A DNA stretch of 64,000 nucleotides from Tropicimonas sp. IMCC6043 (GCF_004146235.1 NZ_SELO01000009.1:62001-126000); one strand, 5' to 3'; counted from the stretch's first letter, positions 33,443-42,886 are shown. A program made the numbers and translations. The notes: a model not told the origin generated them from the sequence alone.

Positions 33443-35421
33443 TCGGCGGGTACTCCGGCGGCGGCAGCTCGGCGGCGGCGGGCGCCTGCGGCGACGCGGT
33501 AGCGGCGGTCCGTCAGCGAGAAGATGCCGCCGAGAGCCATGATGATGCAGCCCGCCCAGATCCAGTTGGCGTAGGGCTTCACATAGGTGCGCACCGCCCA
33601 TCCGCCATCGGCCTGCGGATCGCCGATGACGAGATAGACGTCCCGGAAGATCCCGTTGTCGATGCCTGCCTCGGTGGTCGGCATCTGCGCGACGGGATAG
33701 ACACGCTTCTCGGGATGCTGCACCGACACCTCGCGTCCATTGCGATGGATCGCCATGGTCGCCATGGTCGACATGTAATTGGGCCCCGGCACCTCGCGCA
33801 CTTCCCTGAGCTCGATCTCGTATCCGGCATGTTCAAAGGTCTCGCCGACCTGTGCGACGCGGATGTCTTCCGACTGCCACGCCGTCAGCCCGGCGATGCC
33901 GAAGAAGGTGATCGCTAACCCGAAATGCGCCGTCGCCTTGCCCCAGTCGGCCCCCGGCAGCCGGCGCAGGCGGCCGAGGCGACTGAGCAGGTCCCCGCGC
34001 CCGGTGCGGCTCCAGAGATCCACCGCGACGCCGAGCGCAACCCAGGTGGCCAGGGTGAGCCCCACAGGGGCGAGCATCGACCCGCCGGTCTGCATCACCC
34101 AGACCAGCGCGCCCGCAGCAAGCGACAGGACGAGCACGCCCCAGAGCGGCTGCATGGTCCGCGCGAGGCTCGCGCGTTTCCAGGCGAGCATCGAGCCGAT
34201 CGGCAGCAGCGCGGTCAGCGCGATCATGAAGGGCGTGAAGGCCGAGTCGAAGAATGGCGCGCCGACCGAGAGCTTGCGGCCGAAGGCCATCTCGGCCACC
34301 AGCGGCCAAATCGTCCCGACGAAGACGACGAAGGCGGAGACGGCCAGCAGGACGTTATTGGCCACCAGCGCGCTCTCGCGGCTGACCACGGCAAAGACGC
34401 CCTTGGCCTCCATGGCAGATGCGCGCGCGGCGTAGAGCGTCAGCGCGCCGCCCATGAAGACCGCAAGGATGGCGAGAATGAAGACGCCGCGCTCGGGGTC
34501 GTTGGCAAAGGCGTGGACGCTGGTGATGACGCCGGAGCGGACCAGGAAGGTGCCGATGAGCGAGAAGCCGAATGCCATGATCGCCAGCAGGATGGTCCAG
34601 CTCTTGAGCGCCTCGCGTTTCTCCACCACGATCGCCGAGTGCAGCAGCGCGGTGGCCAGAAGCCAGGGCATGAAGGAGGCGTTCTCCACCGGATCCCAGA
34701 ACCAGAAGCCGCCCCAGCCGAGCTCGTAATAGGCCCACCAGGAGCCGAGCCCGATGCCGACGGTGAGAAACAGCCAGGCGGCCAGCGTCCAGGGCCGGAC
34801 CCAACGTCCCCAGGCGGCGTCGACCCGGCCTTCGATCAGCGCGGCGATGGCGAAGGAAAAAGCCATCGAGAGGCCGACATAGCCGAGATAGAGGAAGGGC
34901 GGGTGGAAGGCGAGGCCGGGGTCCTGCAACAGCGGGTTGAGGTCCTCGCCATTCATCGGCACCGGCTGGGCGAGCCGGGTGAAGGGGTTCGAAGTGAACA
35001 GGATGAAGCCGTAGAAGGCGACCGAAATAGAGGCCTGTACGGCCAGCACACGGGCCTTGAGCGAGGGCCTGAGATTCGCACCGAAGACCGCGGCGCAAGC
35101 GCCGAAGATCGCCAGGATCAGCACCCAGAGCAGCATCGAGCCCTCGTGGTTCCCCCAGACGCCCGAAACCTTGTAGAGCATCGGCTTGGCGGTATGCGAA
35201 TTGAGCACCACCAGTCGAAGCGAGAAATCCGAGGTGACGAAGGCATAGGTGAGCGCGGCAAAGGACACGCCGACCAGCAGGAACTGCGTGACGGCGGCCG
35301 GTTCGGCCACCGCCATCCAGCCCGGCCAGCGCCGGGCCGCGCCGATCATCGGCACGGTCATTTGCACGAGCGCGACGAGCGCGGCGAGGACGAGGGCAAA
35401 GTGGCCAAGTTCGACTATCAT
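33439..35421 (-). CDS. ccmF: cytochrome c haem lyase subunit CcmF
   Basis: A 660-residue polytopic membrane protein with about 15 helices, the core of the haem lyase that joins haem to apocytochrome c. The Trp-rich haem-handling motif is present (WWAYYELGWGGFWFWDPVEN), as is HEGSMLLWVLIL with its haem-ligand His. The start at 35421 gives MIVELGHFALVLAALVALVQ. It is translated with ccmH. The other ccm genes (ccmABCDEG) are not in the window, so the system is split in this genome. Confidence 0.96.
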   Translation of the reverse strand: MIVELGHFALVLAALVALVQMTVPMIGAARRWPGWMAVAEPAAVTQFLLVGVSFAALTYAFVTSDFSLRLVVLNSHTAKPMLYKVSGVWGNHEGSMLLWVLILAIFGACAAVFGANLRPSLKARVLAVQASISVAFYGFILFTSNPFTRLAQPVPMNGEDLNPLLQDPGLAFHPPFLYLGYVGLSMAFSFAIAALIEGRVDAAWGRWVRPWTLAAWLFLTVGIGLGSWWAYYELGWGGFWFWDPVENASFMPWLLATALLHSAIVVEKREALKSWTILLAIMAFGFSLIGTFLVRSGVITSVHAFANDPERGVFILAILAVFMGGALTLYAARASAMEAKGVFAVVSRESALVANNVLLAVSAFVVFVGTIWPLVAEMAFGRKLSVGAPFFDSAFTPFMIALTALLPIGSMLAWKRASLARTMQPLWGVLVLSLAAGALVWVMQTGGSMLAPVGLTLATWVALGVAVDLWSRTGRGDLLSRLGRLRRLPGADWGKATAHFGLAITFFGIAGLTAWQSEDIRVAQVGETFEHAGYEIELREVREVPGPNYMSTMATMAIHRNGREVSVQHPEKRVYPVAQMPTTEAGIDNGIFRDVYLVIGDPQADGGWAVRTYVKPYANWIWAGCIIMALGGIFSLTDRRYRVAAGARRRRAAAAGVPAE

Positions 35422-35557
35422 GGACGGGAACCTAGCGGAGCAAAGGGCGGCGGGCAACGGCGCTGAGCGCGTCGGGACGACCCACCAGTCCCAATATATT
35501 CAGGAATCTGCAGACGGTCACGCAGGCGTGATGAACCGGGGGCGGAATCGGCTCGCA

Positions 35558-35743
35558 TCATCGCTTCGGCGGCGGATCGGTCAGCAGGTTGACGAGGGTC
35601 GCCCCGACGATCCAGATGGCCAGCATGAGGAAAGTTGCCAGGGCGTAGGAATAGAGATTGCCGACATAGCCGCCCAGCCCGGCAACCAGCCCGACCGCAC
35701 CATTGACGGCCTGAAGCTCCCGGCGCTTCGACTTGAGATCCAT
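35558..35743 (-). CDS. small membrane protein of unknown function
   Basis: A 61-residue protein starting MDLKSKRRELQAVNGAVGLV, with two hydrophobic segments (about 15-33 and 35-54) and a basic C-terminus. GGGAGG lies six bases before the ATG at 35743. No family recognised. It is followed by ccmF 136 bases downstream and preceded by the lipoprotein gene, all on the minus strand. Confidence 0.6.
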   Translation of the reverse strand: MDLKSKRRELQAVNGAVGLVAGLGGYVGNLYSYALATFLMLAIWIVGATLVNLLTDPPPKR

Positions 35744-35847
35744 AGCTGCCCTCCCTGTCGTCCGGCGGTCGCACCTTCGGCCCCCAGCCCATTTGACGCC
35801 ATGACATGGATCATCCTGACACCTAGACGGAGCCGTCCCTGCCCGTC

Positions 35848-36330
35848 CTATCCGCTGAACACCGTCAGCTCCGGCAGCGCCGTCAGCGGCGCCTTGAGCA
35901 CTCGCATCGCCGGCAGGCTGACTCGCGTTCCGGAACCTGGCGCGCCGCCCGACGGCCGCAGCTCGACCTGAACGGAAGTGCCTTCGGTGGGATATTCCAG
36001 CCGTCCCATCACGACCTTGTCGACAAGCGCCGTCTCGGCCCAGAATCCCGGGTCGGTCGGGTCGCCCAGAGAGGCGATCGTGGTTCCAAGCCGCATCTCG
36101 GAGATCACCGGCGCGGCGGCAGCGGCGGCGCGCTGCTCCGCCGTGGTGGTGTCGAACTGCTCGGGGGTCGCGGCGTCCGCGACGGGCACCGGCGCCGTGC
36201 TCGCGGCCTCCGTCGTTCCGGTCGAATCGTTTGGCCCGGCCGGCGCGCCGGGCATCCTTCGGCTGATCTCGCCACAGCTCGCAAGGGCGAGTCCGAGAAA
36301 CGCGATCGTGATCGATTCTCCCAGACGCAT
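35848..36330 (-). CDS. predicted lipoprotein
   Basis: A 160-residue protein with a lipoprotein signal peptide ending in the lipobox LASC (Cys19), an Ala/Thr-rich linker, and a C-terminal domain ([43 protein letters not shown]). I recall similar short Rhodobacterales proteins that carry a misleading 'D-galactarate dehydratase' label; nothing here supports that enzyme. Probably anchored in the outer membrane. Function unknown. Confidence 0.75.
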   Translation of the reverse strand: MRLGESITIAFLGLALASCGEISRRMPGAPAGPNDSTGTTEAASTAPVPVADAATPEQFDTTTAEQRAAAAAAPVISEMRLGTTIASLGDPTDPGFWAETALVDKVVMGRLEYPTEGTSVQVELRPSGGAPGSGTRVSLPAMRVLKAPLTALPELTVFSG

Positions 36331-36439
36331 TGCGGCCTCCTCTGCCTTGGCTCACCGCAAGAGTGCCGTCCGCGGCACGCCGGCGCAACCGCTTTGCCGC
36401 CCTTGCCAGTGCCCCCACGGCAGCATAGCTTTCAGGACC

Positions 36440-37441
36440 ATGGACGCGCCCCTCATCGATCCGTTCCAGCGCCCGGTGACCTATCTCAGGGTCTCCGTGA
36501 CCGACCGCTGCGATTTTCGCTGCAGCTATTGCATGTCCGAAGACATGACTTTCCTGCCGAAGCGGCAGTTGCTGACGCTGGAGGAGCTCGACACGGTCTC
36601 CACGGCCTTCGTCCGGCTGGGCCTGCGCAAGCTGCGCGTCACCGGCGGCGAGCCTCTGGTCCGGCGCGGGATCATGACCTATTTCGCCGCGATGGCACGG
36701 CACCTGGAAAGCGGCGCTCTCGACGAGTTGACCCTGACCACCAACGGCTCGCAGCTCCACCGCTTCGCCGGCGAGCTCGCCGGGCTCGGCGTCCGCCGCG
36801 TCAACATCTCGCTCGACACGCTTGACGAGGCCAAGTTCGCCCGGATCACCCGCTGGGGCCGCCTTCCGCAGGTGATGCGCGGCATCGAGGCGGCGCAGGC
36901 CGAAGGTCTTCGGGTGAAAATCAACGCCGTGGCGCTCAAGGGGTTCAATGAGGATGAACTCTTCGACATGGTCGAATGGTGCGCCGCACGCGACATGGAC
37001 CTGACCTTCATCGAAGTGATGCCGATGGGCGACATGGGCAGCGCGGACCGGATCGAGCAATACTGGCCGCTCGCCGATCTGCGCGCGCAGCTTGCGACAC
37101 GCTACCGCCTCACCGACCTCGCTGAGAGCACCGGCGGCCCGGCCCGCTATGTCCGGCTCGAGGAAACCGGGCAGAAGGTCGGCTTCATCACGCCGCTCAC
37201 GCATAATTTCTGCGAAAGTTGCAACCGCGTGCGGCTGACCTGCACTGGCGAGCTCTACATGTGCCTCGGCCAGGAGGACCGCGCCGACCTGCGCCCATCG
37301 CTGCGCGAGCCCACCGCGCCCCCGCTCGAGGACGCGATCCGCGCCGCCATCGCCCGCAAGCCGAAGGGGCACGATTTCGACTATTCGCGTCAGCAGGTCG
37401 CCGGCCAGATGCCCCGGCACATGAGCCATACCGGGGGCTGA
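36440..37441 (+). CDS. moaA: GTP 3',8-cyclase (molybdopterin biosynthesis, radical SAM)
   Basis: First step of molybdenum cofactor synthesis, converting GTP to 3',8-cyclo-GTP. 333 residues with the N-terminal radical-SAM cluster motif [17 protein letters not shown] for SAM binding, the C-terminal second cluster ([18 protein letters not shown]) and the essential terminal Gly-Gly (HTGG). Start ATG 36440 matches the family ([16 protein letters not shown]). It is divergent from the lipoprotein gene. Confidence 0.97.
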   Translation: MDAPLIDPFQRPVTYLRVSVTDRCDFRCSYCMSEDMTFLPKRQLLTLEELDTVSTAFVRLGLRKLRVTGGEPLVRRGIMTYFAAMARHLESGALDELTLTTNGSQLHRFAGELAGLGVRRVNISLDTLDEAKFARITRWGRLPQVMRGIEAAQAEGLRVKINAVALKGFNEDELFDMVEWCAARDMDLTFIEVMPMGDMGSADRIEQYWPLADLRAQLATRYRLTDLAESTGGPARYVRLEETGQKVGFITPLTHNFCESCNRVRLTCTGELYMCLGQEDRADLRPSLREPTAPPLEDAIRAAIARKPKGHDFDYSRQQVAGQMPRHMSHTGG

Positions 37442-37500
37442 CCGCAGCACGTCCCACGGACGTCGATAGATCCCTCCGGTCTATGGCTCAAAGGTAGTTG

Positions 37501-37526
37501 CGGTCCCGGACCTCCGCCCGGGACCG
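37501..37526. terminator. hairpin between moaA and the rhodanese gene
   Basis: CGGTCCCGG (37501-37509) pairs with CCGGGACCG (37518-37526) in the 104-base gap between convergent genes. It lacks a clear T-run on either strand. Confidence 0.45.
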
Positions 37527-37545
37527 ACCGCACCCAAAACCCATA

Positions 37546-38136
37546 TCAGCCCCCCGGCATCGCGACCGTCAGCCCGAGCATCCGCCAGCCCTGCATGCCG
37601 GCCCGGTAGTAGTAGATCTTCTCAGCCGGGAAACCGGCCTCGATCATCCGCCGCGCCGCGGTGGGCGACTGCCCGCACCAGGGCCCGTTGCAATAGAGCG
37701 CAACCGATTTCACCCCTTCGCCGTCGCAGATCCAGCCGTCGAAATCCGGCTCGCAGCCAAGCTCGCCAAGACGGTCGGCCGCCTCGGTATAGGGAACGTT
37801 GATCGCACCGGGAATGGCGCCGCCCTCGAAATCCGGCCGCACGCGCCCGTCGATCACCACCACGTCGGGGTCGTTGAGAAACCCGAGAATCTCCAGCTCG
37901 CCCACCGGCGTCACGCCCTCGGCCGGGATCATCGGCTGGATGCAGAAATTCGGACAGGGCCGCGCGATTCGGGCAAAATCGCCCTCGATCACAGCGCCGT
38001 TGTCCTGATTCCTCGAAATCTCGACCACACCACCGGCCGTCTCCACCTCGACGCGCATCAGATCCTTGGTGATCCCGACCGGGTCCGCCTGGACCGTGGT
38101 CGCCGCCATCGCCAGAAAAGCTGCCAAAACGCGCAT
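37546..38136 (-). CDS. exported rhodanese-like protein
   Basis: A 196-residue precursor: signal peptide MRVLAAFLAMAATTVQA, an N-terminal region of unknown fold with CPNFCIQP, and a rhodanese domain (VVVIDGRVRPDFEGGAIPGAINVPY) whose active-site loop contains YCNGPWCGQSPTAARR. The Cys-x5-Cys loop recalls periplasmic 'CXXCW' rhodaneses of methylotrophs. It probably handles sulfur or disulfides in the periplasm. GGGAGG precedes the ATG at 38136. Confidence 0.82.
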   Translation of the reverse strand: MRVLAAFLAMAATTVQADPVGITKDLMRVEVETAGGVVEISRNQDNGAVIEGDFARIARPCPNFCIQPMIPAEGVTPVGELEILGFLNDPDVVVIDGRVRPDFEGGAIPGAINVPYTEAADRLGELGCEPDFDGWICDGEGVKSVALYCNGPWCGQSPTAARRMIEAGFPAEKIYYYRAGMQGWRMLGLTVAMPGG

Positions 38137-38171
38137 TCTCGTCCTCCCGTTTACCTGAACACGTTCCGGGC

Positions 38172-38199
38172 AGATTACATACCGCGAACGCATTCGCAA
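38172..38199 (-). promoter_or_regulatory. promoter with a dyad upstream of the rhodanese gene
   Basis: On the minus strand TTGCGA (38194-38199) and TAATCT (38172-38177) are 16 bases apart, 36 bases upstream of the start. GCGAA/TTCGC (38184-38197) forms an inverted repeat that overlaps the -35 and spacer, as an operator might. Confidence 0.45.
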
Positions 38200-38234
38200 A
38201 TACGATTATAAAATTGCGTGTCTGCCTCGACGGC

Positions 38235-39035
38235 TCAGCCCCAGGCGCCGCCGAGATCCGCCCGCGCCCGGTCGATCCAGTGCTCCCTGAGCCAGGAACA
38301 GGGGCGCGTGTGCCGGAAGACCGAGCCATGATAGCCCGCGACTGCCTCCGACATCTTCGGTCGGCCGTGGAAACAGACCACCCGGGCATTTGCCGGCAGG
38401 CGCGGCTCCGCGAGGTAGTTCATCGGCGGCAGGCGTAGGCAGCCGTGCTTGAAGCTCACCACCTGGTCGGGCGGCAGGTAGGCGAAAGCTCCGCGCGCCT
38501 GTGCCACCGTCGAGGTGTAGCGCTGCTCGGAGCCGCGCGCCTTCTCCACCTCGCCCTTCGGATCGGCCGCCAGCACCTCGTAGAGCCAGCCATGCAGCCC
38601 CGGATCGTAGCGAAAGACCGAGCCGTGCCCGGTCTTCCGGCCCCGCCGCGCTTCCACCCAGTCGGCCCGCATCGCCACCTTGCCAGGAGCAAATTGCAAA
38701 ATCTCGTCGAGGTTTCCGGTGATCACCACGTCGAGGTCGAAGCCAAGGAGCGGCCCTTCGAGATCCGGGATCAGCCCGGGTCGGAACAGGCTCACCTTGC
38801 GCATCGCCCCCTGCCGGTTCGCTACCGCCAGCGCAGCGTCCATCTCCTCCAGATAGGGCTCGCGCGGCAGGTCGAGAATCTCGATATCCGGATGCAGCCC
38901 CTCGGCATGCTCGGTCATGCAAAAGAACCGCACCTTGCCGGTGAGGTTCCTCCGCGCCCCGGAATAAAGCCGGTTCACATATTCGGGCCCGAATAGGGTG
39001 CCCCACTTGATACAGATGACATTGGCGACCGGCAT
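38235..39035 (-). CDS. glycosyltransferase-like protein
   Basis: A 266-residue cytosolic protein starting PVANVICIKWGTLFGPEYVNRLYSGAR. The segment LLGFDLDVVITGNLDEIL holds a D-x-D-type motif, and FFCMTEH, GAMRKVSLFRPG and VSFKHGC recur in Rhodobacterales proteins related to GT8/capsular sugar transferases. The likely role is sugar transfer to a surface polysaccharide; donor and acceptor unknown. No other polysaccharide genes are adjacent. Confidence 0.7.
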   Translation of the reverse strand: MPVANVICIKWGTLFGPEYVNRLYSGARRNLTGKVRFFCMTEHAEGLHPDIEILDLPREPYLEEMDAALAVANRQGAMRKVSLFRPGLIPDLEGPLLGFDLDVVITGNLDEILQFAPGKVAMRADWVEARRGRKTGHGSVFRYDPGLHGWLYEVLAADPKGEVEKARGSEQRYTSTVAQARGAFAYLPPDQVVSFKHGCLRLPPMNYLAEPRLPANARVVCFHGRPKMSEAVAGYHGSVFRHTRPCSWLREHWIDRARADLGGAWG

Positions 39036-39104
39036 GCGTCCCTCCTGCGCCCCGCTCTAGCGTGAAGCCGCCGGACCCGCCAGTCTCCGATGCCGGGCTT
39101 GACG

Positions 39105-39803
39105 CTAGCCAACTCCCTCCCGGCCCTTCGCGACCCGGAAATAGGCCCAGAGAAGCCGCGCCGCGACCCCGCGCCAGGGCGACCACGCCTCGGCCATCTG
39201 CCGCAGCACCTTTTCATTCGGCCGTTCCTCAAGCTCGAAAAGCATCCGCGCCGCCTCATGCAATGCAAGGTCGCCCGGCGCGAACACATCCGCCCGCCCG
39301 AGCGAAAACATCGCATAGATCTCTGCCGTCCACCGGCCGATCCCGGGCACCGCCGTCAGCTCGGCCACGACCGTTTCTTCCGGCGCTTCGCGCAGCGCCG
39401 CGTAATCGAGCCGCGCCCCTGCCAGCGCCTTGGCATAGCGCACCTTCTGCCGGCTGAGCCCGCAGGCCCTGAGGTCGTCTTCCCCGGCCCCGGCGACCTT
39501 GCGCGGTCCGGTCAGCCGCGCCGTCTTGAGCTTGCGCCAGATCGAATCCGCTGCGGCCACCGAGACCTGCTGGCTGACGATCGCCGCCAGAAGGGCTTCG
39601 AATCCGTCCTTTCGACGACGCAGCGGAAGCGGCCCGGTCTGCGCCAGCGCGGTCGCGAAACGCGGCTCGGTGGCGGCGAGCCAGGCCGCCCCCTCGGCTA
39701 CGCAATCGGCTGTCCGGATGATCCGGCCAACCTCACATTCTGCGTGAGTTTTACATTCCAATATTCTGTTATCGTAAGATTTTTCCACTATTTTAGCCTG
39801 CAT
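39105..39803 (-). CDS. DNA-3-methyladenine glycosylase (AlkA-like, HhH-GPD)
   Basis: A base-excision repair enzyme that removes alkylated bases. The HhH-GPD core is clear: LLAAIVSQQVSVAAADSIWRKL, then the hairpin LTAVPGIGRWTAEIYAMFSLG with the catalytic Asp in RADVFAPGDLALHEA. Family similarity begins at VGRIIRTADCVAEG; the in-frame ATG at 39803 adds about 38 residues over an AT-rich stretch (39740-39800) that looks more like promoter DNA. An internal TTG at 39761 is an alternative start, so the 5' end is uncertain. Confidence 0.88.
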   Translation of the reverse strand: MQAKIVEKSYDNRILECKTHAECEVGRIIRTADCVAEGAAWLAATEPRFATALAQTGPLPLRRRKDGFEALLAAIVSQQVSVAAADSIWRKLKTARLTGPRKVAGAGEDDLRACGLSRQKVRYAKALAGARLDYAALREAPEETVVAELTAVPGIGRWTAEIYAMFSLGRADVFAPGDLALHEAARMLFELEERPNEKVLRQMAEAWSPWRGVAARLLWAYFRVAKGREGVG

Positions 39804-39919
39804 CAGGGCCGCCATTCCTGCAGGATAGAGTCGCCACACCGCCTCGGGAAGCCCGAATGTTGCGGATTCGAAATCGCCGGGCCTTGCCTTGATCTCCCAG
39901 ACGCGGCAAACGACTTTCG

Positions 39920-41134
39920 ATGCGAGACACCACCGATCCCCGGCCCGACACCCGCGCCCGCCGCAACGTGATGATCCTCGTTGCTGCGCAGGCCGTGCTC
40001 GGCAGCCAGGTGGCGATGATCTTTACCGTGGCCGGGCTTGCCGGCCACATGCTTGCCCCCAATGCCTGCCTCGCCACGCTGCCAATCTCGCTTATCGTCA
40101 TCGGCTCGATGACCACCGCACCGTGGCTCTCCTCGGCGATGCAGCTCTTCGGTCGCCGCGCCGGCTTCTTCATCGGCGGATTCGGCGGCGCGGCCGGCTC
40201 GGCCATCTCCGCATACGGCCTCTATTCCGGCAGCTTCGCGATCTTCCTCCTGGGCTCCTATTTCACCGGTATCTATGTCTCGGCCCAAGGCTTCTACCGC
40301 TTCGCCGCCGCCGACACCGCAACCGGCGACTTCCGCGCCAAGGCGATCTCCTACGTGCTGGCCGGCGGCCTGATCTCGGCGGTGATCGGCCCGACGCTCG
40401 GCACCAGCCTCGCCGATAGCTTCGTCATCCCCTTCCTCGGCACCTATCTTGGCGCCATCGGCATCAACCTCGCCGGCATGCTGCTCTTCCTCTTTCTCGA
40501 CATACCGAAACCGCCCCGCCCGGTCCCCGGCACGCCCACCGGGCGGACCCGGCGCCAGTTGCTGGCCGATCCCCAGATTCTCGTCGCGATCATCTGTGCC
40601 ATGATCTCCTACGCGCTGATGAATCTCGTGATGACATCGACCCCGCTCGCCGTCGTCGGCTGTGGCTACGACACTGAGACGGCCGGCTTCGTCGTCACCG
40701 CCCATGTGCTGGCCATGTTCGCGCCGTCCTTCTTCACCGGCCACCTGATCGCGCGCTTCGGCGTCCGCACCATCATCTCGACCGGCCTCGTGATCCTTGC
40801 AGGTTCAGGCGCCGTCGCGTTGCAGGGCGTCGACCTCGCGAATTTCTTCATCGCGCTCTTTCTGCTCGGGATCGGCTGGAACTTCGGCTTCATCGGCGCC
40901 ACGACGATGCTCTCCCAGGCGCACTCGCCCGAGGAGCGCGGCCGGGTGCAGGGGATGAACGATTTCCTCGTCTTCGGCTGCGTCGCGCTGGCCTCTGTGG
41001 TGTCGGGCGGGCTGATGAACTGTTCGGGCGGCGACGCGGTCGCGGGCTGGACCTCGGTCAACCTTGCCATGGCGCCGTTCCTCGCGCTGGCCGGCGGCGC
41101 GCTGATCTGGCTGACGCTCCGGCCAGAGGACTGA
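39920..41134 (+). CDS. MFS transporter
   Basis: A 404-residue major facilitator with 12 predicted helices and a central loop around IPKPPRPVPGTPTGRTRRQ. Conserved family features include the RFG motif after helix 8 (LIARFGVRTIISTG) and HSPEERGRVQGMNDF. It resembles the YnfM/Bcr-type drug or metabolite exporters common in alphaproteobacteria; substrate unknown. No good ribosome binding site is seen before ATG 39920. Divergent from the alkA-like gene. Confidence 0.88.
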   Translation: MRDTTDPRPDTRARRNVMILVAAQAVLGSQVAMIFTVAGLAGHMLAPNACLATLPISLIVIGSMTTAPWLSSAMQLFGRRAGFFIGGFGGAAGSAISAYGLYSGSFAIFLLGSYFTGIYVSAQGFYRFAAADTATGDFRAKAISYVLAGGLISAVIGPTLGTSLADSFVIPFLGTYLGAIGINLAGMLLFLFLDIPKPPRPVPGTPTGRTRRQLLADPQILVAIICAMISYALMNLVMTSTPLAVVGCGYDTETAGFVVTAHVLAMFAPSFFTGHLIARFGVRTIISTGLVILAGSGAVALQGVDLANFFIALFLLGIGWNFGFIGATTMLSQAHSPEERGRVQGMNDFLVFGCVALASVVSGGLMNCSGGDAVAGWTSVNLAMAPFLALAGGALIWLTLRPED

Positions 41135-41168
41135 GACGCCGGGCGGACTTCTTCTGCTCGAAAGTATC

Positions 41169-41197
41169 CGGGAGGGGGCAGCGCGCGCCCCCGCCCG
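41169..41197. terminator. long GC hairpin between convergent genes, possibly a dispersed intergenic element
   Basis: CGGG-A-GGGGGC (41169-41179) pairs with GCCCCC-G-CCCG (41187-41197) through one mismatch. It follows the string TTCTGCTCGAAAGTATCC (41151-41169), which resembles a motif I remember after many Rhodobacterales genes. It separates the MFS gene from the HlyD-type gene. Confidence 0.5.
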
Positions 41198-41203
41198 GCC
41201 GCC

Positions 41204-42436
41204 TCAGTGCCCCGACAGGACCAGCGTGTTGACCGGCAAGAGCAGCGCCTGGATCCGCAGGATCAGCGCGTGGACCAGCCCCACCGTGTCGACGATATGA
41301 AGATAGATCCCCTGCCAGAAGCCGACCTCGCCGCTCTCCAGACGCGCGTGATTGTCCGTGTAGACGTTCACGATGCATTTAGACCCGGGCGGGATGCGGT
41401 CGGTCGAGCCCTCGAAGATCTCCTGAAGGAGCACCGTGATGGTGCCCGGCCGGGCACGGTCCTGCACGTCGAGAAGCGTGTCCGAGGGGCGGAACTGGCC
41501 CGCGGCGATAAACGGCATCACCGCGGCCACCTGCATCGGCACGATGACGAAAGGCTGCGAGAGGCATGTCATTTCGGCAATCATGCCGGGGTGGATCACC
41601 TGCCCCGAGAGCTGATTGAATCCGGCCTGAAAATAGCCGTGGCTGATCTGGGGCGGCACCAGCACACCTGCCGGACGCAGGACCGGGTTGACGATGTCGC
41701 CCGGTTGCAGGGCGAATTGCTGCACGATCCCGTCCACCCGCGCATAGACCACCGTCTTGGCCAGCGCTGCCTCGGCCTCGGCGAGCTGCGCCTCGGCGGT
41801 CTCCTGCCGTGCCGGCAGCGCGGTGCCGATCTTGGTTTCAACCGCCTTGAGCTGCGCCCGCGCCGTCTCGAGCGCGCCCGAGCGGGAATCCACCGTGTTG
41901 CCGAGCCGTTCGACCTCGCGCGGGCTTGTCGCCGCGGAGCCCTCGTCGAGCAGCTTCTTGCGAAGCTCGTATTCCTCGAGCGCCTGTGTATAGGCGCCCT
42001 CTGCCTGGTCGACCGTCCCCCGGGCGGCCGCCAGCTCGGACTCGGCGGTGACGAACTCCGCCTCGACTTCGGCGATCCGCTTGCGCGCCGTCTCGACAGC
42101 CGCCTGTTGCGCGCTGTCCTCCAGCGAGAAGATCGGCGCACCCGCTTCCACACTGGAATTGTTGGCGACAAAGACCTCCTTCACCCGCCCCGGCCCTTCG
42201 GAGAGGATCGTCACGGTGCGGAAGAAGGAGGTCACGTCGGTCGTCGACGGGTGGTAGTAGAAGACGATCGTGATCAGCGTCACCGTCAGCATCAGGCAGG
42301 CGGTGATGCCGATCCGCAGCTCGTACCAGACCGTGAAGAACGTGATCTCGTGACCCAGCCGCTTGCCCTGTGCGTAATGGCGGTAGAGGTAGTCGGGATA
42401 GACCGTGAGCAGCGAACAGAAGAGCAGTTCCAGCAT
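41204..42436 (-). CDS. HlyD-family membrane fusion protein (YiaV/YibH-like)
   Basis: A 410-residue periplasmic adaptor: an N-terminal membrane helix (about 42-62, ITACLMLTVTLITIVFYYHP), a lipoyl/barrel half (GRVKEVFVANNSSVEAGAPIF), a long coiled coil (about 110-215) and a second barrel half (VYARVDGIVQQFALQPGDIV). Such proteins bridge inner-membrane exporters to the outer membrane. No exporter or outer-membrane channel gene is adjacent; the only partner is the 148-residue membrane protein three bases upstream, a pairing like YiaV/YiaW of E. coli. Confidence 0.85.
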   Translation of the reverse strand: MLELLFCSLLTVYPDYLYRHYAQGKRLGHEITFFTVWYELRIGITACLMLTVTLITIVFYYHPSTTDVTSFFRTVTILSEGPGRVKEVFVANNSSVEAGAPIFSLEDSAQQAAVETARKRIAEVEAEFVTAESELAAARGTVDQAEGAYTQALEEYELRKKLLDEGSAATSPREVERLGNTVDSRSGALETARAQLKAVETKIGTALPARQETAEAQLAEAEAALAKTVVYARVDGIVQQFALQPGDIVNPVLRPAGVLVPPQISHGYFQAGFNQLSGQVIHPGMIAEMTCLSQPFVIVPMQVAAVMPFIAAGQFRPSDTLLDVQDRARPGTITVLLQEIFEGSTDRIPPGSKCIVNVYTDNHARLESGEVGFWQGIYLHIVDTVGLVHALILRIQALLLPVNTLVLSGH

Positions 42437-42439
42437 CGA

Positions 42440-42886
42440 TCAGGCCTCCCGCCCGGTCGCGTCTGGCGCCGCCGGCGCAGCCTCCTGAGGCGCTGCGGCG
42501 GGCTCCGGCGCTCGCGCACCGGCCTCAGGCGGGCCGTCTCCGGCGCGGCGGGCGATCCGCGCCAGCGACTCGCTCATCGAGATGAAGTGGCGCTCGTATT
42601 GCGGCAGCTCGATCGCGGCCAGCAGCAGCGCCGCGATCCAGAAGATGTTGTTATGGGTGAAGAGCGCCACGACGGCCAGGATGGCGACAAGCTGCATATG
42701 GGTATGGCCGCCCTCATGCGCCATCTGCTCCGGGAGCGCGTGCAGCTTGAAGTAGAAAATGCCGAGCGCAAGGATCATCAGGACAACCGAGATCACCACG
42801 ACGACGAAGAGCACATCCGTCTGTCCGGGAACGGCGACATAGGGGGGCAAATGTATCGCGCCCTCCGTCACAGCGGTATCGGCCAT
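42440..42886 (-). CDS. small membrane protein paired with the HlyD-type adaptor
   Basis: A 148-residue protein with two or three hydrophobic segments (VLFVVVVISVVLMILALGIF, then LVAILAVVALFTHNNIFWIAALLLAA) and a Pro/Ala/Glu-rich tail that is probably disordered. It ends three bases before the HlyD-type gene starts, so the two are co-expressed. The arrangement recalls YiaW-YiaV, where the partner is a small membrane protein; sequence similarity to YiaW is not evident to me. Function unknown. Confidence 0.65.
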   Translation of the reverse strand: MADTAVTEGAIHLPPYVAVPGQTDVLFVVVVISVVLMILALGIFYFKLHALPEQMAHEGGHTHMQLVAILAVVALFTHNNIFWIAALLLAAIELPQYERHFISMSESLARIARRAGDGPPEAGARAPEPAAAPQEAAPAAPDATGREA

